Shown piece after piece: positions 16,918-25,573 of a stretch of DNA of 47,362 bases. Source of the DNA: Phycisphaerales bacterium (GTDB lineage Bacteria; Planctomycetota; Phycisphaerae; Sedimentisphaerales; Anaerobacaceae); assembly GCA_020352515.1 (NCBI GenBank), contig CP070678.1, forward strand, positions 1,754,869-1,802,230, in the 5' to 3' direction. Positions within the stretch are counted from its first letter, which is position 1; every line of letters begins with the position of its first letter. The notes below the pieces were generated by a model. It made no database searches, had not been told where the DNA came from, and worked only from the letters and a program-made list of their open reading frames with translations. Position numbers and translations under genes: made by a program.

Positions 16918-17871
16918 CTATTGCTGCGGGGCGGCTTTGTTTGCCAGGCAGATTCGGGCGTTTCTTTTTAGCCTTTCGAGGCCAGGGCGTTTGATGGGGG
17001 AATCGCCAAAGCGGGATTGGAACGATTCGGCCGTCAGAGCGAGAATTTCGCGCAGGTCCAGCTCGGCCCTGTCCGGATAGAACCTGAACTGACCGTTACG
17101 GCATGGGGGCGCTTTTTGCTGATATGGACAGGCGAGCACACATTCATCACAGCCGAACAGGCGGTCGCCGATTGTCTCGGCCGCCGGAGGGGCAATCAGT
17201 TCTCTGTGCTCGATGGTCAGGTAGCTTATGCACCGGCGGGCGTCGAACCGCCCGTCGCTGCCGATGGCCCCTGTTGGGCAGGCATCCAGACACTTGGTGC
17301 AGCCGGCACAATCGCCGCCGGCAGGCTCATCGGGCTCGAGCGGCATGGTGCTTACTATTTCTCCCAGCAGAATCTGCGGGCCCAGGTCGGGGTGGATGAG
17401 CATGTGGTTCCTGCCGATAAAGCCGAGGCCCGCTCTGGCGGCCAAAGCCCGTTCGGCCAGTGGGACCGAATCGACGCAAATCTTGAACCGCGGGCGCTCA
17501 CGCACGACAGAACAAATAAAATCCGCCAGCTTTCGCAGGCGGTGGTTGATGAACCGGTGGTAATCTTCGTAGCGGGCGTAGACGGCCACCCTGCCGGTCG
17601 GGGGTTTTCGAGGCAGCGGCCGCCGGAGTTCCGGCCGCTTGTAATTCAGCGCGACGACGATGACGGATTTGGCATCTTCCAGCAGCAAGGCCGGGTGGAT
17701 GCGCTTTTCGAAGTTGCGGTGCATATAGCGCATTTCGCCCGCATAGCCGGCCTTCAGCCAGCCGGCCAAGCGTTGCGAGTGCCCGGCCGCCAGCGGCGAG
17801 GCATCGGTCACGCCGACAAGGTCGAAACCCAGCTCGATGGCCCTGTGCTTTATTTGGTCGGTCAGACTCAT
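16918..17871 (-). CDS. queG: Epoxyqueuosine reductase QueG
   Basis: 317 residues, cytoplasmic, within the normal QueG length range. It carries the cobalamin-dependent epoxyqueuosine reductase N-terminal region with CVDSVPLAERALAARAGLG (catalytic Asp134) and GFIGRNHMLI. Two 4Fe-4S clusters are bound by CAGCTKCLDACP (Cys188, 191, 194, 198) together with Cys214 (RRCISYLTIEHR) and CDECVLACP (Cys241, 244, 248). It performs the last step of queuosine synthesis, reducing epoxyqueuosine to queuosine in tRNA wobble position 34. The C-terminal HEAT-repeat part of some QueG proteins is absent. Other queuosine genes are not in the window; its position before the fucosidase looks accidental. A TATAAT lies very close to the start. 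Confidence 0.95.
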   Translation of the reverse strand: MSLTDQIKHRAIELGFDLVGVTDASPLAAGHSQRLAGWLKAGYAGEMRYMHRNFEKRIHPALLLEDAKSVIVVALNYKRPELRRPLPRKPPTGRVAVYARYEDYHRFINHRLRKLADFICSVVRERPRFKICVDSVPLAERALAARAGLGFIGRNHMLIHPDLGPQILLGEIVSTMPLEPDEPAGGDCAGCTKCLDACPTGAIGSDGRFDARRCISYLTIEHRELIAPPAAETIGDRLFGCDECVLACPYQQKAPPCRNGQFRFYPDRAELDLREILALTAESFQSRFGDSPIKRPGLERLKRNARICLANKAAPQQ

Positions 17872-17879
17872 GAAAAAGA

Positions 17880-17885
17880 ATTATA
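17880..17885 (-). promoter_or_regulatory. -10 box giving a near-leaderless queG transcript
   Basis: TATAAT on the minus strand ends 8 nt before ATG 17871, so the expected transcript start is about 2 nt before the start codon. No Shine-Dalgarno-like sequence precedes the ATG (only CTTTTTC). Confidence 0.5.
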
Positions 17886-18031
17886 CAAAATCCGCCGGCA
17901 ACGGCCACAAAAACGAGGGCCAGGCCAACCCGCAGCGCCATACTCTCGGCCAAAAATGCTGATTAAGAACCCAGGATGGCACCCGGCGTCACTTGAGAGG
18001 CTGGAGGCGGCTCCCGGCTACCCTTTTTCGC

Positions 18032-18059
18032 TTGATTAAGCCCGACTCAACTGTACAAT
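18032..18059 (+). promoter_or_regulatory. Sigma70-type promoter of the TolB-dockerin gene
   Basis: TTGATT (18032-18037), 16-nt spacer, TACAAT (18054-18059). The predicted start at about 18066 gives a leader of about 94 nt to ATG 18160. Confidence 0.6.
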
Positions 18060-18159
18060 TAATATCAAGAGCAGTCGTGGTGTGGTCGGCACACTGCCGC
18101 TCGCGCGACGGATTGATGGCCGTGTTCCGGGTGACCTGGGGAGATTCAGGAGGCATGGG

Positions 18160-19662
18160 ATGAGAACGCATAAGAACGCCGGAGCAGCAATCAGCTTTTT
18201 CTTGACGATCTTGCTTCTTACATGGGGACACCTGGAGGGCAGTCCGATTCTTTGCTCGAGCTGGCACACGGTCCAGCTTCCAGGCTACAGCGGCAGCAGC
18301 GGCTGGCCCGGCGCAACCGACACAGGTGCTCCAAGGGTAACCGGCTGGGAGGTGGTCTGGACCGGGCGTGTGCCCAACCCGGTTTGGGGCACGGTCGCGG
18401 AGATATTCTTCTTCGACGGGAGCAGCAGCCGTCAGTTGAGCACTTGCCAGCAGAGGCTGGGGGCCTTCGGCGGCTACATATTCGACGCGACGTATATTGC
18501 GGACAGCAATAATGTGGTGTGGATCGAGGACGACGGACAGAACTACGACGTATTCGGCTACGATACGGCAAAGAACAAAGGGCCGACACAGTTGACGTTC
18601 ACGGCCGACGCCCACCTCAAGCGGATATCGGATTTTCACGACCCCTACGTGGTGGTCGAGTGCATGGACCAGTGGATCGGCGGGCCCTGGGTCCCGACCT
18701 ACGTTGATATTCACCTGTACGATGTAAAGAAGAACAAGAGCGTCGTGCTGAACCCGCGGACCCACAACCTTGGCGCCCAGGTCTCCAACTACCGGGTAGT
18801 CTGGCAGGCGTACAACTCTTTCGGCGGGAGCATGGATATATTTCTTCACGATATCCTGCCGGGCAGCACCGTGCAACTGACGAACTGGCCGACATGGCTT
18901 CACTACAGTCCCTCTCTGTCGGATCCCTACCTTGCGTGGTGGGGATTCGAGCCCACACTCAACCAGTACAAGATATTTTTCAGCCACCTGAAGAGCATTC
19001 TTAGCTGGAGCGATATTGCCACCAGCAACGCGCTTCAGCAGCAGCAGTTGATGGTGCGGGTATCGGTTCCGCATGTGATATGGGCATGGAACGACGATAC
19101 CGAGGGGTATGGCATCTATCATTACCGCTACTCGCCTCCTTTTTCGACCACGACGAGAATCTGGCCGATGACGCCCCACGAGCCGGGGATGTGCGAGTGG
19201 ATGGATGCGAGCGGTTCGTACGCGGCGTTCTCGTGGAACAAAGGCGGCGAAATGCACGAGATATATGTTTACGACCTTGTCAACGGGGGGCCGCCGCAGT
19301 TGGCGACAATGCACTTCGGACCTTCGCCGGTTTTCGTGCAGGTTTCTTCCAGGCAGGTCGGTGGCATTAACGCGCCTGTTGTCGTGTGGGAATCGTACAA
19401 TCCCGGCAGCATGGTCAACGAGGGTTTCATCTCAATGCGGCCGGTCTGTGACCCGCAGCCGAAGGCAGACTTTAACTCCGACTGCACGGTGGACCTGCTG
19501 GACTATGTCTTTATGTGCTCGCACTGGGGGCCGGGCAGCGCGGCGGACCTCACCGGAGACGGTAGAACGGATTTCGCAGATATGGCGATACTTTTTTCCG
19601 AGTGGCTCAACTGCGCCATTCAGCCTCCGATTTTCCGCGGTTCGGGGGCTACTTTCCCATAG
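18160..19662 (+). CDS. Secreted TolB-like beta-propeller with C-terminal dockerin
   Basis: 500 residues. ATG 18160 follows AGGAGG at 6 nt and starts the signal peptide (MRTHKNAGAAISFFLTILLL). The body has repeated propeller strands of the TolB type (NVVWIEDDGQNYDVFGYD, YRVVWQAYNSFGGSMDIFLHD, HVIWAWNDDTEGYGIY, YAAFSWNKGGEMHEIYVYD). The C-terminal 60 residues are a dockerin-like pair of Ca-binding segments (ADFNSDCTVDLLDYVFMCSH, then DLTGDGRTDFADMAILFSEW), of the type common in Phycisphaerae. No enzyme motif is seen. It probably acts as a surface or extracellular binding protein. A strong intrinsic terminator follows. Confidence 0.85.
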   Translation: MRTHKNAGAAISFFLTILLLTWGHLEGSPILCSSWHTVQLPGYSGSSGWPGATDTGAPRVTGWEVVWTGRVPNPVWGTVAEIFFFDGSSSRQLSTCQQRLGAFGGYIFDATYIADSNNVVWIEDDGQNYDVFGYDTAKNKGPTQLTFTADAHLKRISDFHDPYVVVECMDQWIGGPWVPTYVDIHLYDVKKNKSVVLNPRTHNLGAQVSNYRVVWQAYNSFGGSMDIFLHDILPGSTVQLTNWPTWLHYSPSLSDPYLAWWGFEPTLNQYKIFFSHLKSILSWSDIATSNALQQQQLMVRVSVPHVIWAWNDDTEGYGIYHYRYSPPFSTTTRIWPMTPHEPGMCEWMDASGSYAAFSWNKGGEMHEIYVYDLVNGGPPQLATMHFGPSPVFVQVSSRQVGGINAPVVVWESYNPGSMVNEGFISMRPVCDPQPKADFNSDCTVDLLDYVFMCSHWGPGSAADLTGDGRTDFADMAILFSEWLNCAIQPPIFRGSGATFP

Positions 19663-19731
19663 GAGGCCCGAGCTTCAAGCCGGGCTGACCCGTGGGAGAG
19701 TCGAATCTCGGAAGGTTCATTTTTGCAGGTC

Positions 19732-19757
19732 AAGGGCCGGTTTTGCCGGCCCTTTTT
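19732..19757 (+). terminator. Intrinsic terminator after the TolB-dockerin gene
   Basis: AAGGGCCGG, loop TTTTG, CCGGCCCTT, then a T-run: a perfect 9-bp GC-rich stem with a 5-nt loop and U-tract, about 70 nt after the stop. It separates this gene from the next operon. Confidence 0.9.
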
Positions 19758-19829
19758 GTGCTATGACGCGTGCGGTTCGGAATCGCACGGTCCGGTGCCG
19801 GTGACAACACGCGAGCGGGCTGATTAGAT

Positions 19830-19858
19830 TTGACGGGGGCCGAATCGGTGGTTATTGT
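19830..19858 (+). promoter_or_regulatory. Candidate promoter of the URO-D/symporter operon
   Basis: TTGACG (19830-19835), 17-nt spacer, TATTGT (19853-19858). It lies about 90 nt before the ATG at 19948 and directly after the terminator of the previous gene. Confidence 0.55.
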
Positions 19859-19947
19859 GTGCCATGTTTGAAAACCGTGCGGCGAGGTTATTGCCGCTGC
19901 CGCGCGGCATTCGCGCCGCTGCGATAGACTCGATGGTTTGAAGTTAC

Positions 19948-21054
19948 ATGGCATTGACGAAAACCCGCCAGTTGGTCAGCTACATTGCCCCGGCCGCGCC
20001 GGCCAGGAGGCGGGCTGCCGCCGGTGACGAGCCGTTTCTGCGACCCGACATGGGCTTTACGCCGAATTGGTATCGGACGGCCCTGGGTATCGACTTCGGC
20101 GCACGCTGGCACACCGACCCCGGATACCGGCGCGGCACAATCCTCGATATGCGGGCCGAATTGAAGCGCAGGTTCGGCGGCACGAGGATTGGCGACATCG
20201 ACCGGCGCGACAGTCCGCTGGACATATTGACGGGGACCTTCGGTATTTCAGTGGTGCCCGCTATCTACGGGATTCCCATCATCTACACGCCGGATACCTG
20301 GCCGGATTGCGAGCGCCGGTACCTCAGTGACGAAGAGCTCGACCGTATCGAGCCGCCCGACCTTGAGACCAATCCCTTCTTCCGGCAGCTCATGGCCCAG
20401 GTTGACCGTATTGCCGAGATCGAGGGCCGGGTGGAAGGATTCGTCAACTGGCAGGGCGTGCTCAACAACGCGCACCGCCTGCGCGGCGAGAAGCTGTTTT
20501 TCGATCTCGTGGATTCGCCGCAGCGGTGCCGTCGCCTCTTCGAGTGCATAGTCACGACGATGATTGATGCGGCCGAGCGGCTGCACAAAAGGCAGCGCAG
20601 CACCGGCGTCGAGAACGATTTCATTACGGTGAGCAACTGCCTGGTCAACATGATCAGCCCGCAGCAGTACCGCGAATTTCTTTTCCCGCTGGACGTGCGG
20701 CTGGCCGAGGCCTTCGGCTGCATAGGCATACATAATTGCTCCTGGAACGCCGACCCTTATATTGAGGATTATGCGAGGGTGCCGCACGTTGGCTATATAG
20801 ATATGGGATTGGAGTCAAATCTTTCGCGCGCTCGGGAGCTGACGCCGGATGCGCGTCGGTCGCTGATCTACCGGCCGACGGACCTTCTAAACAAGCCGCT
20901 TGAGGAGATTCGCGAGGATCTGGAAAGGCTGGCGCGCGAGTATGCTCCGTGCGATGTTGTGGTCGGCGATATTGAAGCCGGCACGCCGGATGAGCGGGTC
21001 GTGGCCTTTATCGACCTGTGCGACCGGATAAGCCGCAGGGAACAGGATGGCTAA
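19948..21054 (+). CDS. Uroporphyrinogen decarboxylase-like (URO-D/MtaA superfamily) protein
   Basis: 368 residues, no signal. It is a URO-D-fold TIM barrel with GFVNWQGVLNNA, SNCLVNMISPQQYREFLFPL and IGIHNCSWNADPYI. The H-x-C in GIHNC (His262, Cys264) and a later Cys335 (YAPCDVVVG) match the H-x-C...C zinc site of MtaA/CmuA-type methylcobamide:thiol methyltransferases, not the heme enzyme. That points to methyl transfer from or to a corrinoid rather than haem synthesis; no corrinoid protein is encoded nearby. It is the first gene of an operon with a sodium:solute symporter (80 nt) and a large exported protein (48 nt). In planctomycetes such genes are common in catabolic loci, but their substrates are not known to me. 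Start ATG 19948 has a weak ribosome-binding site. Confidence 0.8.
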   Translation: MALTKTRQLVSYIAPAAPARRRAAAGDEPFLRPDMGFTPNWYRTALGIDFGARWHTDPGYRRGTILDMRAELKRRFGGTRIGDIDRRDSPLDILTGTFGISVVPAIYGIPIIYTPDTWPDCERRYLSDEELDRIEPPDLETNPFFRQLMAQVDRIAEIEGRVEGFVNWQGVLNNAHRLRGEKLFFDLVDSPQRCRRLFECIVTTMIDAAERLHKRQRSTGVENDFITVSNCLVNMISPQQYREFLFPLDVRLAEAFGCIGIHNCSWNADPYIEDYARVPHVGYIDMGLESNLSRARELTPDARRSLIYRPTDLLNKPLEEIREDLERLAREYAPCDVVVGDIEAGTPDERVVAFIDLCDRISRREQDG

Positions 21055-21134
21055 GCGTTGAATGAAGAAGACCTTATGAGTAGTCGCGGCCGGCCGGCAG
21101 AAAGTGCGCAGCAGTGAGTCTTGAAAGGTAGCTT

Positions 21135-22703
21135 ATGCAGGGAAGCCTCGGGGGAATTGACATTGCGATTCTGGTCGCCTATTGTGCCGTCCTTATCTGG
21201 ATGGGGGTCTATTACAGGCGCAAGTGCCGGACGGCCGAGCAGTTCATGGTCGCCGACCGCACCATTCCGGCGTGGGCCGCGGGATTGGCGGTGATGAGCG
21301 CGTATACGAGCAGCATCTCGTATATCGCCACGCCGGGAAAGGCCTTCGATTCCAACTGGCACCCCATCATCTTCTCGCTCTGCATCTTCCCCGTGGCATG
21401 GCTGGCGTGCAGATACGCCGTGTCGTACTACAGAAAAATGCAGCTTATCAGCGTTTATACGTTTCTCGAAGAGCGACTCGGGACGTGGGGCCGAATCTAC
21501 GCGGCGCTGTCGTTCCTGCTCTACATGATCGGGCGCGTCGCAGTGATACTCTACTTAGTCGGCCTGCTCCTGAGCAAGTTCATCAGCGCCGCGCCGCAAT
21601 TTCAGGACCAGACGATCGTGGTGGTGATACTCGTAATCGGCCTGGTGACGATTGTCTATACGCTGCTCGGCGGGATGGAGGCGGTGATATGGACGGACGT
21701 CATGCAGTCGCTGGTAATGATTGCCGGCATTGCGTTCTGCGCAGTTGCGCTTTCGCGGAGCGTGTTTTCCGGACCCGAGCCGCTGATACAGGCCGCCGTT
21801 GACAACGGCAAGTTCAGCTTCGGCAGTCTCAAGCTCTCTCTCAGCGAACAGAAACTGCTGTCGGACCGAACGATATGGGTAATGATCATCTTCGGGGTGA
21901 CGGAGAATCTGCGCAACCTCCTGGCCGACCAGAACTACGTTCAGAAGTACTGCTCGGTCCCGGACGAGCGCCAGGCCAAGCGCTCCATCTGGATCGCGAT
22001 GCTGATATACATTCCGCTTACCCTGGTGTTCCTCTACATAGGCACGGCCCTTTTTGCGTTCTATTCGGAGGGCGATGAGCTGGCCCGGGCCGGGATCAGC
22101 AAAGGCGACGAGGTTTTTCCGCATTTTATAGCCACCCAGGTCCCGCCGGTCCTCAAAGGGCTCATTGTGGCGGCGATTGTGGCCGCGGCGATGAGCACCG
22201 TCGATTCGGCCCTGAATTGCTCGGCGACGGTCTCGCTGCTGGACTTCTACAAGAGATTCTCCAAATTGGACGTTGGTGAGCAGACCAGCATCTGGTTCCT
22301 TCGCCTGGCCACGGTGGGGTGGGGCGTCGCCGGAACGGGCTTTGCGCTTCTGATGATTCGCGCCGAAAGCGCGCTGGACGTCTGGTGGCAAATTTCGGGC
22401 ATATTCGGCGGCGGGATACTCGGCTTGTTTCTTCTGTCACTGCTTCGGGTTCGTCTGCGGCTCTGGCAGGGCCTTGTCTCGATCGGCGCGAGCGTTGCCG
22501 TCATCACTTGGGCGTCGTTTGTTCGCAGCTCATTCCTGGACAAGTTCAACCTGGAGCTGAAGGAATCCTGGCGATGGGCGGAGTGCAGGCTCGACGTTGT
22601 CATCATCGGGGCCACGGGTACGGCGGCCCTCATGGCGGTGGCCGTCATTTTGAGCCTTTTCAATCGCCGCGCAGCGGCCCGGCCGGCAGCCAAACACGTT
22701 TGA
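21135..22703 (+). CDS. Sodium:solute symporter (SSS family)
   Basis: 522 residues with about 13 membrane segments, starting with GGIDIAILVAYCAVLIWMGVYY. Family marks are the segment with SAYTSSISYIATPGKAFD near residue 60 and VAAAMSTVDSALNCSATVS near residue 355, the latter carrying Ser/Asp residues that form the Na2 site in SSS transporters. It takes up a solute driven by sodium. Substrate cannot be read from sequence; sugar, sialic acid and carboxylate transporters all fall in this group. ATG 21135 follows an AAAGG-like ribosome-binding site. The operon partners suggest that it imports a small product released by the exported protein encoded next. Confidence 0.92.
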   Translation: MQGSLGGIDIAILVAYCAVLIWMGVYYRRKCRTAEQFMVADRTIPAWAAGLAVMSAYTSSISYIATPGKAFDSNWHPIIFSLCIFPVAWLACRYAVSYYRKMQLISVYTFLEERLGTWGRIYAALSFLLYMIGRVAVILYLVGLLLSKFISAAPQFQDQTIVVVILVIGLVTIVYTLLGGMEAVIWTDVMQSLVMIAGIAFCAVALSRSVFSGPEPLIQAAVDNGKFSFGSLKLSLSEQKLLSDRTIWVMIIFGVTENLRNLLADQNYVQKYCSVPDERQAKRSIWIAMLIYIPLTLVFLYIGTALFAFYSEGDELARAGISKGDEVFPHFIATQVPPVLKGLIVAAIVAAAMSTVDSALNCSATVSLLDFYKRFSKLDVGEQTSIWFLRLATVGWGVAGTGFALLMIRAESALDVWWQISGIFGGGILGLFLLSLLRVRLRLWQGLVSIGASVAVITWASFVRSSFLDKFNLELKESWRWAECRLDVVIIGATGTAALMAVAVILSLFNRRAAARPAAKHV

Positions 22704-22751
22704 CGCCGCTGGCGGGGCATACGTTTTGGCAGAAACTCGAAGGAGGTTTTC

Positions 22752-25505
22752 ATGCAGATAATTGAATCGAACCGAGGGTGGGCCATTGGAAAAGCTAACG
22801 CCGGGCTCCTGCCCACGCGGCGCAGCGTGCTGTTGGGATTGGCGGCCCTGATGTTTGCCGGGTTTGCGGGTGCGGCTTCGGCAGAAACCGTCGTCGCGTG
22901 GGATTTCAGCAAAGGGACGGGTGGCTGGACGGGCAACGCCAGGGTCGAGAGGCTCACGTTCTCTTCCGAGGGCCTGCTCGTCAGGTGCACCGGGGAAGAC
23001 CCGTGGATAGAAGGGCCGGCGGTGGATTTGACGGGCTCTGAGGTGACCAGGGTCAGGATACGGATGAAGTCGAGTGCGGACTCCGGCGCCGAACTGTTCT
23101 ATGGACCGTCTTTCCGGGCCGGACGCTCGGTTCGGTTCACAGTGCCTAACGACGGGCAGTGGCACGACTATTCGCTCGCGATTCACGAAAGGCTCGGCCC
23201 GGGGACACGTTTTCGCCTGGACCCGTGCATGGACAAGGCGGATGTGACAATTGCCTTCATCGGGGTCGAGAGAATCGAGGGGACCATCACACCGGCCTTG
23301 GCGAAGCCGCACAGGCCGACCGGCGCGCCCCGAAGAGAATCCGTGAGATCGGGGCCGCTTGAGCTCGAACACTACGGAGATACGTGGGGCAGCTTCTTGC
23401 TGAAGGTCAACGGCGCCGAGATGGCGGCCGGATACGATTCCGAGTTGATTGGGGTCATTCTCGAGGACCGGGCCGAGTGGCTTAATCTAAAGAACGCAAA
23501 GGTGAAGTTCAGCACGCTTCCCGTGAGCGGCTGGTTCGTGGCCGAGGCTGCTATCAAGGACGTCAGCGGGGCCAAATACGAGCTGCTCAGGCGAGTGCGG
23601 CCCGGCGAGAAGGCCGGGACAATCGAAGTTGAGCTGGAATTCAAGGTGGACAAGGACCGGGAGGTTGTGCGTCTTCCGTGGCTGTCCGTTTTTGCCGGCT
23701 TAGGGACGTTCGGCCCGAAAAAACACCAGGGCCTTTTCGCCGGCCTGGAATATCTCTGCGACGAGCCCAGCAGCAGCGAGGCGGACATCGCCGCGCCACA
23801 CCACATTCGCCGCACACCCGATCCGGTCAAGATAACCTTTCCGCTGATGGCGGTTGCATACAACGGCAATTACATCGGGCTTATCTGGGAGCCTTCGGAG
23901 ATGGTGGCCGCGACCTTCGATTCGCCCGACCGGATATACGATTCGGGCGCGCAGGTCATGGAATTGTCGGGACCCGGGGTGGGCGACCTGCGATTTGAGA
24001 ACGCGTATTCCGCTCATACGGCGATCCGGCTGCGGGCGGGCCGGATTCTCAGGACGCGCATCCTGATAATCGGCGGAGAAGGCAAGAGCATCGTCCCGGC
24101 GGTGAAGCACTACCTCGGTCTAGAACCGCTGCCGCAACTGCCGCAGTTCGAGGGCGGCTTCGATGCTGCGGTGAATCTGCTTGCACACGGCTGGCTCGAT
24201 TCGGCGGCCAACCGCAACTGGCTCTTCCGCCACGCCGTCTGGGGCGAGCGTTTCGGGCCGGCCCCGGCGGCGGATGCAGCCATGTTCATGGACTGGCTTT
24301 CGCTCAATACCGCCGATGCACGGCTTCGTGAACGGCTCCGAAGCGGCAGCCAAGCGGCTCTCGAAAGGCTGCCGGCCGGTCAGCCATTTTCCGGCGGAGT
24401 CTCACACGTGCGGCCTCCGGCCCCACCTCTGGTGTTCGGACGGGTGCATGAATACGTCAGGCAGAGGCGCCGGCAGGCGCTTGCCGCGCTGCGGGGCTTT
24501 GCGGCCGATGGGACCATGGAGTACCGGCCGCGCGGAACGGATTACTCGCGGACCCACTTTGCCAAACACGCAAACGGCCTGGGCGGGCGGAGCGTGGCGG
24601 AAATCCTGGAGGCGGCGAGCCTCTGCGGCGATAAGGAGCTGACCGACAGGGCGCTCGAATTGCTGGACAAGCAGACGGCCCTGTACGCAGAGGCCGTCCC
24701 GAGAGGCGCCCAGACCTGGGAGGTGCCGCTGCATACCCCGGACATATTGGCCTCCGCCCACATGGTCAGGGCCTATGCGTTGGGCTACATCATTTCCGGC
24801 AGGGGCGAGTATCTTGAGCAGGCCAGGTACTGGGCGTGGACGGGCGTGCCGTTTGTATATCTCTATCCGCCGACCGATGGCCGGGTCGGGCTCTACTCGA
24901 CGATAGCCGTTCTGGGAGCAACCAACTGGCGGGCCCCCTCTTGGTTCGGGCGGCCCGTGCAGTGGTGCGGGCTGGTGTACGCCTCGGCGCTGCACCTGCT
25001 GGGCGAATGTGACCCGGCCGGGCCGTGGGGGAGAATCGCCAGTGGGATAACCGCCGCCGGTCTGCAGATGACCTGGCCGTTGACGGACAAGCAGCGCCAG
25101 GGACTCTTGCCCGACTATTTTCTCTTCAGGGCGCAGGTTAGTGACGGCCCGGCCATAAACCCGGGCACGGTCCAGGCGCACCTGGCCGAGCTATACGGCA
25201 AGGGAAAAATATACGACGTCAAGAAACTCGGCGCCCGGGGCTGGTTCGCTCATGCCCCCTGTGCAATAACCGATATCCGCGAGGGGCCGGATTCTGTGAG
25301 CTTTGTCACCGCCGGCTGGGCCCACAGACCATACCACGTCCTGGTCTCGGGTATCGAGAAGGAGCCCGCCCGGGTGCTCGTACAGAGGATTTATAACGTA
25401 TCGGAGGATACTTCCGCATCCAAATCATGGCGTGAGGAGTTTCACCCCGATACCGGGTCGCTCGTGATCTCGCTGACCGGAAAGGCAAAAATCACAATCA
25501 GGTAG
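22752..25505 (+). CDS. Large exported (Tat-like signal) protein, likely glycan-active, family not recognised
   Basis: 917 residues, preceded by a strong GAAGGAGG ribosome-binding site. The N-terminus has a twin-arginine-like signal (PTRRSVLLGLAAL, Arg22-Arg23) with cleavage near ASA-ET. Residues about 50-180 form a beta sandwich (VVAWDFSKGTGGWTGNARV, like a CBM). Residues about 200-470 are a large beta domain (DTWGSFLLKVNGAEMAAGYD, VRLPWLSVFAGLGTFG). Residues about 480-800 are helical, with YRPRGTDYSRTHFAKHANG, HTPDILASAHMVRAYALGY and ARYWAWTGVPFVYLY, which resembles the alpha/alpha toroid plus beta sandwich layout of polysaccharide lyases and glycosidases. I do not recognise a catalytic signature. 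Third gene of the operon with the URO-D-like protein and the symporter. Confidence 0.82.
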   Translation: MQIIESNRGWAIGKANAGLLPTRRSVLLGLAALMFAGFAGAASAETVVAWDFSKGTGGWTGNARVERLTFSSEGLLVRCTGEDPWIEGPAVDLTGSEVTRVRIRMKSSADSGAELFYGPSFRAGRSVRFTVPNDGQWHDYSLAIHERLGPGTRFRLDPCMDKADVTIAFIGVERIEGTITPALAKPHRPTGAPRRESVRSGPLELEHYGDTWGSFLLKVNGAEMAAGYDSELIGVILEDRAEWLNLKNAKVKFSTLPVSGWFVAEAAIKDVSGAKYELLRRVRPGEKAGTIEVELEFKVDKDREVVRLPWLSVFAGLGTFGPKKHQGLFAGLEYLCDEPSSSEADIAAPHHIRRTPDPVKITFPLMAVAYNGNYIGLIWEPSEMVAATFDSPDRIYDSGAQVMELSGPGVGDLRFENAYSAHTAIRLRAGRILRTRILIIGGEGKSIVPAVKHYLGLEPLPQLPQFEGGFDAAVNLLAHGWLDSAANRNWLFRHAVWGERFGPAPAADAAMFMDWLSLNTADARLRERLRSGSQAALERLPAGQPFSGGVSHVRPPAPPLVFGRVHEYVRQRRRQALAALRGFAADGTMEYRPRGTDYSRTHFAKHANGLGGRSVAEILEAASLCGDKELTDRALELLDKQTALYAEAVPRGAQTWEVPLHTPDILASAHMVRAYALGYIISGRGEYLEQARYWAWTGVPFVYLYPPTDGRVGLYSTIAVLGATNWRAPSWFGRPVQWCGLVYASALHLLGECDPAGPWGRIASGITAAGLQMTWPLTDKQRQGLLPDYFLFRAQVSDGPAINPGTVQAHLAELYGKGKIYDVKKLGARGWFAHAPCAITDIREGPDSVSFVTAGWAHRPYHVLVSGIEKEPARVLVQRIYNVSEDTSASKSWREEFHPDTGSLVISLTGKAKITIR

Positions 25506-25573
25506 GTGATTGAATAGCTGGCGCAGGATTACCAGACGAATCCCTCGGGTTTGCAGTTGCAGCCCTGTTGCTC

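Noticed and set aside
19690..19730. tRNA-like T-arm resemblance (GAGTCGAATCTC) before the terminator
   Set aside because: No matching acceptor, D-arm or anticodon stem can be built around it.
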